A stretch of 5,865 nucleotides of DNA from Deltaproteobacteria bacterium (GTDB taxonomy: Bacteria > Desulfobacterota > Desulfobacteria > Desulfobacterales > SG8-13): NCBI GenBank assembly GCA_024639205.1, contig JAHEIV010000202.1, forward strand, positions 1-5,865. Reading direction: 5' to 3'. Under the pieces are notes generated by a model that did not search any database, was not told the DNA's origin, and saw only the letters and a program-made list of their open reading frames with translations. Positions 1-5,140 of the stretch are shown one piece after another. A program made the translations under genes and the position numbers. Every line of letters begins with the position of its first letter. The first letter of the stretch is position 1.

Positions 1-51
1 TTCTTCTTCGATGATTTGAAAGCTTTGTTTTTCGATCTCTTCCGGTTTCAT
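1..51 (-). CDS. cbiC: Precorrin-8X methylmutase (cobalt-precorrin-8 methylmutase), N-terminal fragment
   Basis: Partial gene running off the left edge; only 17 codons are visible, reading MKPEEIEKQSFQIIEEE. This matches the conserved N-terminus of CbiC/CobH (M-K-P-x-E-I-E-x-x-S-F-x-I-I-x-x-E), the enzyme that moves the C-11 methyl group of (cobalt-)precorrin-8 to C-12, giving (cobalt-)hydrogenobyrinic acid, which is cobyrinic acid in the anaerobic route. The start lies 6 nt after the cbiA stop, and an AAGGGGAA ribosome-binding site (61-68, minus strand) sits about 10 nt upstream inside the end of cbiA, so the two genes are translated from one message. CbiC makes the substrate of CbiA, so the adjacency fits. 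The call rests on a short but characteristic peptide and on context; the sequence beyond the edge would settle it. Confidence 0.82.
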   Translation of the reverse strand, partial: MKPEEIEKQSFQIIEEE

Positions 52-57
52 GGTCTA

Positions 58-1482
58 CTATTCCCCTTGTGTGCTGATGTATTTGCGGCAGCATGCGACA
101 AAATTCTCGGCTGCCGGAGGATGGCTGCCGAAATGCAGGTGCACATAGCTGCCTAACGTGTTGCGAACAGCATATCCATCTGACCCTTCCCCGCGGCCGT
201 CGCGATCGGCAATGCGGTAAACGCGGTCCAACGGCGCTGCGGTTCGGTAGATTTCCGAATAATGAAACTCATGTCCGCGCATGACCTCGTCCGGTCCACC
301 CAGCAGGGTCTGCCGCTTCATTGTCACCTGCCGGTACCCCAAGGATCTGCGGCGTGGAAGCATTCGGGTGTCGACCGGCAGGCATCCGGTCATGGCGTAC
401 GATCGGCCCTGCAGATCCTCGATGCCGGCACCCAGATACATGAACCCGCCGCATTCGGCATATATCGGCATTCCGGCACGGCTGACCGCCAATATTTGTT
501 CTCGCATGGAGCGGTTGGCTTCCAGCCGATCGGCGAAAAGCTCCGGGTAACCCCCTCCCAGGTAAATACCGGCCAGATCCGGCGGAAGAGCCGCGTCGTC
601 AATGGGGGTAAATTCTATCAGATCGGCACCACTGCTGGTCAGCAAATCGAGATTATCCTGATAATAGAAACAAAACGCGCGATCCCGGGCCACACCGATC
701 CGCACCCGCCCGCCGGCCTTTGACGGTGCCGATGGGTGCGGCAATGCATCCGCACGGCAGTCTGGCACTCGATGAAGTAGTCGATCCAGATCGATGGCAT
801 CTGAAATTTGCTCTGACAGTCGTGAGAGGGCGTCTTCGGAAAGAGCAAAATCCTCCCGGGTCACCAGTCCCAGATGCCGTTCGGGAATCGATAGGTTTTC
901 ATCGCGCTGCATACCGCCGAGACAGGGCATCTGAACATGGTCTCGCAGGGCTTCTTGGAGATATTGAAGATGCCGCTGGCTTCCAATCCGGTTGAAAATG
1001 ACACCGGCAAAAGTGAGCTGCGGATCGAAATTCTCGAACCCTTGCAACAGGGCGGCGGCACTGCGGGCCATGCTCCTTGCGTCCACTACCAGAACGATCG
1101 GCAGATCCAGCCACTTGCTCATCTGGGAGGTCGATCCGGCCTCCGACAGTCCGTCATAGCCGTCAAATAGTCCCATCACCCCTTCCACTACGGCAATATC
1201 GGAGCGCTGCACCCCGCGGGAAAAGATCTGCCGATTGGTTTCTCTGCCGAGCATCCAACCGTCCAGATTGCGACTGACCCTGCCCGTGACGGCCTGGTGG
1301 TGTCCGGGATCGATGAAATCCGGCCCCACCTTAAACGGGACCACCCGCATGCCGCGTTCGGCCAGTGCAGCCATCAATCCTAACGCAATCGTGGTTTTTC
1401 CGCACCCACTCTGGGTCCCGGCAATTACAAAACCTTTGATATCGGCCTCCAGCTGACAGGATATCAGTACCATCGTGCCCAT
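58..1482 (-). CDS. cbiA: Cobyrinate a,c-diamide synthase (CbiA/CobB family)
   Basis: Amidates the a and c carboxylates of cobyrinic acid using ATP and glutamine; cytoplasmic. Numbered from the first ATG (474 aa), the N-terminal synthetase domain has a P-loop at 22-31 (GTQSGCGKTT), KVGPDFIDPGHH at 51-62, NLDGWM at 72-77 and VVEGVMGLFDG at 98-108. The C-terminal class-I glutamine amidotransferase domain begins near 258, with GGGYPELF at 309-316, nucleophile Cys344 in YAECGGFMYL, GHEFHYSE at 403-410 and the catalytic His in YVHLHFGSHP (about 446-455). Length is normal for the family. CbiA rather than aerobic CobB is inferred from the likely anaerobic context. The start is uncertain: a stop codon directly precedes the ATG at 1482, and neither it nor the ATG at 1473 has a Shine-Dalgarno. 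A GGAGG (1446-1450) stands 5 nt before an ATC at 1438-1440, where homologues typically begin M-K-G-F. The gene ends in tandem TAG codons just before cbiC. Confidence 0.95.
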   Translation of the reverse strand: MGTMVLISCQLEADIKGFVIAGTQSGCGKTTIALGLMAALAERGMRVVPFKVGPDFIDPGHHQAVTGRVSRNLDGWMLGRETNRQIFSRGVQRSDIAVVEGVMGLFDGYDGLSEAGSTSQMSKWLDLPIVLVVDARSMARSAAALLQGFENFDPQLTFAGVIFNRIGSQRHLQYLQEALRDHVQMPCLGGMQRDENLSIPERHLGLVTREDFALSEDALSRLSEQISDAIDLDRLLHRVPDCRADALPHPSAPSKAGGRVRIGVARDRAFCFYYQDNLDLLTSSGADLIEFTPIDDAALPPDLAGIYLGGGYPELFADRLEANRSMREQILAVSRAGMPIYAECGGFMYLGAGIEDLQGRSYAMTGCLPVDTRMLPRRRSLGYRQVTMKRQTLLGGPDEVMRGHEFHYSEIYRTAAPLDRVYRIADRDGRGEGSDGYAVRNTLGSYVHLHFGSHPPAAENFVACCRKYISTQGE

Positions 1483-1657
1483 TCACGAATGGTGGATCGT
1501 GGTCTCTGGGGTGTCCAATGCATCCATGCGGAGTTTGCTCGCCGGGCAAGGCCACACAAGGGTTTGCGGTGAGGCGTACGGATGGGACGCCGCAACCCAG
1601 GAACCCGCGCAGAGCGAATTCCAGCTGAAATAAAACTTTTATGGGCAGACACCAAGC
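1483..1657 (-). other. Non-coding cbiA leader with hairpins
   Basis: Stretch between cbiA and its predicted promoter. The open frames crossing it look like chance frames and none resembles a known protein. It contains a compound inverted repeat at 1560-1598 (GGGTT paired with AACCC, and GGCGT with ACGCC inside) and a smaller hairpin at 1534-1548 (TTGCTC/GGGCAA around a GCC loop). I looked for the cobalamin-riboswitch core and B12 box on the minus strand and found neither, and no T-run follows a hairpin. A regulatory role is possible but unsupported. Confidence 0.35.
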
Positions 1658-1663
1658 CGTCTC

Positions 1664-1691
1664 TATATACCACCTGACTCCGATATGGCAA
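1664..1691 (-). promoter_or_regulatory. Candidate sigma70 promoter for cbiA-cbiC
   Basis: On the minus strand, TTGCCA (1691-1686; five of six matches to TTGACA) is followed after 16 nt by TATATA (1669-1664; four of six matches to TATAAT). Transcription would begin near 1657 and run left into cbiA. The site is divergent from, and about 75 bp away from, the cobT promoter candidate. This is prediction by eye only. Confidence 0.45.
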
Positions 1692-1765
1692 CACAGGAGA
1701 TCTATAAACTGGCTGCTGGTAAAAACGGGAATTGCGTTCAAGGCGGAGAGCGGTGGTTTTGAAAC

Positions 1766-1794
1766 TTGACATGGATGGGTATTTAAGAGATACA
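1766..1794 (+). promoter_or_regulatory. Candidate sigma70 promoter for riboswitch-cobT
   Basis: A perfect -35 TTGACA (1766-1771) and a weak -10 GATACA (1789-1794) are separated by the optimal 17 nt. Initiation near 1801 would place the start about 13 nt before the P1 stem of the cobalamin riboswitch, where a promoter is required. The -10 matches only three of six consensus bases, so the exact element is uncertain. Confidence 0.55.
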
Positions 1795-1813
1795 GGGTCA
1801 AAAAATCTGCATC

Positions 1814-1996
1814 GCTTCGGTGGCGTCCCCAAAAGGGCATAAGGGAAACCGGTGAAAATCCGGTGCGGACCCGCCGCTGTTACCCTGCTCCTAAATTACG
1901 GAGAACCTGTTCGGCCCGCAGATGCCACTGTTCTGATCCACCAGAATGGGAAGGCTGCCGATCGGGCGGGGAAGCCAGAAGACCGGCCACCGAAGC
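1814..1996 (+). promoter_or_regulatory. Cobalamin (AdoCbl-type) riboswitch aptamer
   Basis: Senses cobalamin in the nascent RNA. The conserved core is at 1841-1880: AAGGGAA, then GGTGAAAATCC, then CCCGCCGCTGT. GCCACTG follows at 1924-1930 and the B12 box (AAGCCAGAAGACCGGCC) at 1972-1988. The closing P1 stem is unmistakable: GCTTCGGTGGC at 1814-1824 pairs without mismatch with GCCACCGAAGC at 1986-1996, fixing both ends. A peripheral hairpin TTCTG/CAGAA lies at 1931-1946. Placement 144 nt before a B12 gene and directly before a terminator is what the family predicts. By the usual behaviour of the class, bound cobalamin reduces downstream expression. Confidence 0.96.
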
Positions 1997-2027
1997 TTGC
2001 CGAAGAGGAGACGGCAAATCCTCAAGC
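1995..2027 (+). promoter_or_regulatory. Riboswitch expression platform: P13-like hairpin versus antiterminator
   Basis: Two mutually exclusive folds can be drawn. In the first, TTGCCG (1997-2002) pairs with CGGCAA (2012-2017), presenting a loop containing AGGAG (2006-2010) that is complementary to CTCCT (1888-1892) in the aptamer's L5 area, a candidate L5-L13 kissing contact. In the second, GCTTG (1995-1999) pairs with CAAGC (2023-2027) and AGGA (2006-2009) with TCCT (2019-2022). This second fold would open the end of P1 and the P13-like hairpin and occupy the left arm of the terminator. The first fold fits the cobalamin-bound OFF state and the second the free ON state. Pairings are read directly; the mechanism is inferred. 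Confidence 0.6.
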
Positions 2028-2050
2028 GAATCGCTTGGGGATTTTTTTTT
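2016..2050 (+). terminator. Intrinsic terminator of the riboswitch leader
   Basis: ATCCTCAAGCG (2018-2028) pairs with CGCTTGGGGAT (2032-2042), with one T-G wobble, around an AAT loop, followed by an uninterrupted run of nine T (2042-2050). Flanking A residues at 2016-2017 can extend the stem into the T-run. It lies between the aptamer and cobT, so it should end the transcript early when the riboswitch is occupied. Confidence 0.93.
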
Positions 2051-2126
2051 CAAGTGCCCGCTGGTAGATGGTAACGGTGGTTCAGGTTTGCGACTGCCAG
2101 TGCTTCGCGGGAGACCTATTTACCGT

Positions 2127-2136
2127 AAAGGAGGAT
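2127..2136 (+). promoter_or_regulatory. Ribosome-binding site of cobT
   Basis: AAAGGAGGAT, a near-perfect Shine-Dalgarno with GGAGG 5 nt before the ATG at 2140. It decides the start: the ATG at 2068, 24 codons upstream in the same frame, has no such site and sits just after the terminator. Between terminator and this site, CCCGC (2057-2061) can pair with GCGGG (2107-2111), making a long loose hairpin of unknown relevance. Confidence 0.93.
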
Positions 2137-2139
2137 AAA

Positions 2140-3222
2140 ATGACTCCATCACAACGAACCCTTGAGGAAATTATCGCGGGCATCGAACCGGTTGATCCGG
2201 TCTGGATCGAACGGGCCCGGGAACGAACAGCCAGTCTGGTAATGCCCGCCAGGGCACTCGGCAGGCTCCACGATATTTCAGAGCAGCTCTGCGGCATCCA
2301 GCAGAGCCTGCAGCCGTCTGTCAGTCGCAAAGCCTTTCTGGTGATGGCCGCAGACCATGGTATCGTCGATGAAGGTGTCAGCGCTTACCCGCAGGATGTC
2401 ACCGGGGAGATGATCAAAACCTTCATGGCAGGCGGTGCCGGAATCAACGTTCTGGCAGGTCAGGTGAATGCTGAGATTCACGTTGTCGACATGGGCATCA
2501 AGTCGGATCCGGTTCTTGTCGGGTCGGACTCCGGCAACCGTTTTCTTTCCCGGAAGGTGGCTCGCGGAACCACAAACTTTGTCAGGGGTCCGGCCATGAC
2601 CGGGGAGCAGGCGGAAAAGGCCGTCCTCACCGGTTATCAGCTGGCTGCGGAACTGTTCGAAGACGGGGTCGAGATTCTGGGTACCGGTGACATGGGAATC
2701 GGAAACACGACCCCCTCGGCCGCCATCGGCGCGGTCATCGCCGGTGCCGGTTTGGAGGCAATGGTCGGCCGGGGAACCGGTATCGATGATCCGGCTTTGA
2801 AGCGCAAAAGAGAGGTGATCCGGCTCGGTATTGAACGCAACCGGCCCGATGCCGCAGATGCGCTGGATGTCCTTGCCAAGGTAGGCGGGTTCGAGATCGG
2901 CGGCATCGCCGGTTGCATACTGGCAGGAGCCTATCACAGGCGACCGGTGATCATCGACGGGTTTATTTCGACAGCCGGTGCCCTGATTGCAGCTGTTCTC
3001 GCGCCGGCGGCGGTCGATACCATGTTGGCCGGCCATTGCAGCGAAGAACCCGGTCACCGTCTGATGCTGCGGCACCTTGGCCTGAAGCCGATCCTCGATC
3101 TCGGCATGCGTCTGGGTGAAGGCACCGGCGGAGCCCTGGCGATGGGGATCATCGAAGCGGCCGTTCGGATCTTCCGGGACATGCTGACCTTTGAGCAGGC
3201 CGGAGTAACGGGAAAGAAATGA
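2140..3222 (+). CDS. cobT: Nicotinate-nucleotide:dimethylbenzimidazole phosphoribosyltransferase
   Basis: Transfers phosphoribose from nicotinate mononucleotide to a lower-ligand base, usually 5,6-dimethylbenzimidazole, giving the alpha-ribotide used in nucleotide-loop assembly of cobalamin; cytoplasmic. The protein is 360 aa, close to the usual 350 or so. Family blocks in order: ADHGIVDEGVSAYP (71-84), FMAGGAGINVLA (95-106), GTGDMGIGNTTPS (181-193), GRGTGIDD (210-217), KVGGFEIGGIAG (247-258), DGFISTAGAL (273-282) and RLGEGTGGALA (324-334). Glu327 in the last block is the expected catalytic base (Glu317 in the Salmonella enzyme). Asp184 replaces the Glu commonly seen in the GEMGIGN block, a conservative change. 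The start is set by the strong ribosome-binding site. Expression should be controlled by the riboswitch and terminator immediately upstream. No cobS or cobU follows, so it appears to be a single-gene unit here, and no clear intrinsic terminator was seen after it. Confidence 0.97.
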   Translation: MTPSQRTLEEIIAGIEPVDPVWIERARERTASLVMPARALGRLHDISEQLCGIQQSLQPSVSRKAFLVMAADHGIVDEGVSAYPQDVTGEMIKTFMAGGAGINVLAGQVNAEIHVVDMGIKSDPVLVGSDSGNRFLSRKVARGTTNFVRGPAMTGEQAEKAVLTGYQLAAELFEDGVEILGTGDMGIGNTTPSAAIGAVIAGAGLEAMVGRGTGIDDPALKRKREVIRLGIERNRPDAADALDVLAKVGGFEIGGIAGCILAGAYHRRPVIIDGFISTAGALIAAVLAPAAVDTMLAGHCSEEPGHRLMLRHLGLKPILDLGMRLGEGTGGALAMGIIEAAVRIFRDMLTFEQAGVTGKK

Positions 3223-3344
3223 TAGCGCTTGGGAATCCGCCCTTGGAATGTTAAGCAGCGCCCAAACTCGCTTCGGGCGAAACGCCTCCCACATTTGACC
3301 CGATAGCCGTTTTTGTTTGGTCCGGTGGCGGCCGGTCAAAATCC

Positions 3345-3373
3345 TTGCCGGAATATTCATTGTAGTTTAGAAT
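3345..3373 (+). promoter_or_regulatory. Candidate sigma70 promoter for the polysaccharide-locus genes
   Basis: TTGCCG (3345-3350) and TAGAAT (3368-3373; five of six matches to TATAAT) are separated by 17 nt, in the 188-nt gap after cobT. Initiation near 3380 would leave about 30 nt of leader. The ATG at 3372 would then fall inside the -10 element and could not be used, which supports the start at 3411. The rest of the gap (3223-3344) holds only a small TCGC/GCGA hairpin near 3270 without a T-run, and nothing else I recognise. Confidence 0.5.
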
Positions 3374-3410
3374 GGTTAGGCACGCTAAATTGAATAAATG
3401 TCGGGTGGAA

Positions 3411-5060
3411 ATGAAGCGTCCGCGGATACGTAACCGGTGGCGCAGGATGGGTTTGCTTGGGTGGCTGTGCCTGCTACTGCAAATCTGTCTTTGCAGCAAC
3501 GGATACGCACTGATCAAGCGTCATCTGGTGATCTATGGCGGCCTGAGCGGGGCGGATCTGCCGGCGGTGGCCCAGAATACGGATATTCTCATTCTGAACA
3601 ATATTTCCAGAGAGTACCTCCTGCGGCTGAAGGAAATCAACCCCCGCCTGCTCGTATTTCAGTATCACCATGTTCTCGGTTTTTACCCGGAATACGACGG
3701 GTGGGAGCAGGTGGACGCCAACGAAGATTGGTTTGTGCATGACCGGAGAACCGGCGATCGGATGGTTGAAAAAAAATACGGCTGGTTTTTGATGAATATT
3801 GCCAGTGAATCCTGGCGTGAATATCGAGCGTCCCGAATCGCCGCATCTACCGATGGCATATTTGACGGTGTGTTTCTGGATGATGTCTGGCGACGATTCG
3901 GCAACAAGTTTCGCGGCCGGACATCGAAATCCCATGCCCGGCCGCAGGAAAACATCATTGCCGGGTGGGTTGGCCACATGCAGCAACTTATTACGGAAGT
4001 GCGGCGACGATACCCGAAGCGGATCTACATTAACGGTGCCCATGAAGAATTCATTCAAATGGTCGACGGGTGTATGGAAGAAGGGTTCGTGCACCCGAAC
4101 TGGAAACCGGAGAACGAACTGCCCGATCCATCTATGTATCGACGAATGCTGCTGAAAATAGAAAGAATGAAGACATTCGGAAAACCGCTTCTGATTCAGT
4201 CCGGCACCTCGGGTGCCGATCCGGGTTCTATCAGACGCATATTCGATTTCTGTCTGGCCAGCTATCACCTCATCGAAGGGCCCAACACATCCTTTGGTTT
4301 TCATCGCGCCGCGACGTACCGATATCTGGGCCCGCTCTATCCTGAAGATGTTCACCCTCATATCGGGGAGCCGGCGGCGCCATTTCGCGTTGTCAAGGAT
4401 CCGCAATTCCCGCCGAATCTTTTATCAAACAGTGCTTTTGGGCAAGAGTGGAAACACTGGCAGGTGATGCAAGGCCGCCCTCGGATCGAAGCCCGAATTC
4501 CGGCCGGCAGAAGCGCCATGTCCTTCAGCAGTCGACAGTCCGGTTCGGACCGAATCGCCAGCACTTTTGTACCGATTCAAGAAAATATTCGATATCGTCT
4601 GGCGGCCGCCTGCAAATCGGAAAAAAACCGACCCGGCAGCCGTCGGTATGAAAAGCTCGGCATGCAGGGAAGGTTTTACACCAAAGAGCGGAAACAGCTG
4701 CCCGGTGCGTATGACCTGCAGTTCGAGGAAGGCACGTACGACTGGCTTCCTTTCGAGACGGCCTTCGTAAGCCCGCCTGGAGCTGCTTTTTTCCGCCTGC
4801 GCATCGGATTCATCGGGGACGGTACCGGAAAGGGATGGGTGTCGCAGGTATATTTCGGACCGGCTACCGATACGGCGACGGTCGTCGGCAGAGTCTTTAG
4901 CCGGGCGGAGGTGCTGGTGAACGCTGGCACGGCCGAAACGACCGTCCCATCGGCCGGTGCCGGAGGAGAAAACAAACGGATCCACATCCTGAACCCCGGC
5001 GGTGTTATCATCATTCCCGCAGAAAATGGCATACCAGCATCTACGGTGCGACCGCAATGA
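3411..5060 (+). CDS. Secreted putative glycoside hydrolase (GHL15-like) with carbohydrate-binding-like module
   Basis: 549 aa from the chosen start. Residues 1-33 form a signal peptide: basic RPRIRNRWRR, hydrophobic MGLLGWLCLLLQICL, and probable cleavage after SNGYA or nearby, so the protein is exported. Residues about 36-320 resemble the TIM-barrel proteins of the hypothetical glycosyl hydrolase family 15: HLVIYGGLSG, then NTDILILNN, FDGVFLDDVW (151-160), RIYINGAHEEF (204-214) and MEEGFVHPNW (222-231). Asp157 or Asp158 and Glu223 or Glu224, at strand ends, are candidate catalytic acids. Residues about 336-485 (NLLSNSAFGQEWKHW to GWVSQVYFG) look like a jelly-roll carbohydrate-binding module. 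The tail (RVFSRAEVLVNAG to GVIIIPAENG) resembles the C-terminal beta domain of the same family. The substrate is unknown. A flippase follows after 43 nt, suggesting a role in exopolysaccharide trimming or remodelling. Starts at 3372 and 3447 are less likely. The SD-like GGGTGGA (3403-3409) is very close to the ATG. Confidence 0.75.
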   Translation: MKRPRIRNRWRRMGLLGWLCLLLQICLCSNGYALIKRHLVIYGGLSGADLPAVAQNTDILILNNISREYLLRLKEINPRLLVFQYHHVLGFYPEYDGWEQVDANEDWFVHDRRTGDRMVEKKYGWFLMNIASESWREYRASRIAASTDGIFDGVFLDDVWRRFGNKFRGRTSKSHARPQENIIAGWVGHMQQLITEVRRRYPKRIYINGAHEEFIQMVDGCMEEGFVHPNWKPENELPDPSMYRRMLLKIERMKTFGKPLLIQSGTSGADPGSIRRIFDFCLASYHLIEGPNTSFGFHRAATYRYLGPLYPEDVHPHIGEPAAPFRVVKDPQFPPNLLSNSAFGQEWKHWQVMQGRPRIEARIPAGRSAMSFSSRQSGSDRIASTFVPIQENIRYRLAAACKSEKNRPGSRRYEKLGMQGRFYTKERKQLPGAYDLQFEEGTYDWLPFETAFVSPPGAAFFRLRIGFIGDGTGKGWVSQVYFGPATDTATVVGRVFSRAEVLVNAGTAETTVPSAGAGGENKRIHILNPGGVIIIPAENGIPASTVRPQ

Positions 5061-5140
5061 ATCCACCGGCAGAAACTAAAACAGAAGTAATAAACCGTTA
5101 TCATTGGAAAAAAACACCAGACAAACCCTGTACCATCTGA
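5057..5140 (+). other. Short 27-codon ORF overlapping the glycosidase stop (possible true flippase start)
   Basis: An ATG overlaps the preceding stop as ATGA (5057-5060), the usual arrangement for translational coupling, and reads MNPPAETKTEVINRYHW before reaching TGA at 5138-5140 in a frame different from the flippase. Just after the Trp codon lies a run of seven A (5107-5113). One more A there would carry this frame straight into the flippase frame. It is therefore either a chance short ORF or the N-terminus of the flippase split by an indel or by slippage. Confidence 0.35.

Noticed and set aside
1483..1660. A second cobalamin riboswitch upstream of cbiA on the minus strand
   Set aside because: The reverse complement lacks the AGGGAA, GGTGxAAxTCC and B12-box elements; a GGTGTCTGCCC segment is only superficially similar.
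1331..1840. Minus-strand open frame spanning the cbiA leader and running into the riboswitch complement
   Set aside because: It overlaps cbiA in another frame and crosses two predicted promoters and part of the aptamer; no family resemblance was seen.
2068..2139. 24-codon N-terminal extension of cobT from an upstream in-frame ATG
   Set aside because: It lies just after the terminator, has no ribosome-binding site and shows no family similarity, while GGAGG precedes the ATG at 2140 at ideal spacing.
3223..3344. Intrinsic terminator after cobT
   Set aside because: The small TCGC/GCGA hairpin near 3270 has no following T-run, and the T-run near 3310 has no stem before it.
2278..3360. Long minus-strand open frame opposite cobT (360 codons)
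   Set aside because: It is the complement of a clearly identified gene, has low-complexity, His/Asp/Gly-rich composition without any recognisable domain, and reflects codon bias of cobT.
3474..4406. Minus-strand open frame opposite the glycosidase-like gene (310 codons)
   Set aside because: It is a shadow of the plus-strand gene; its product shows no coherent domain, signal peptide or start context.
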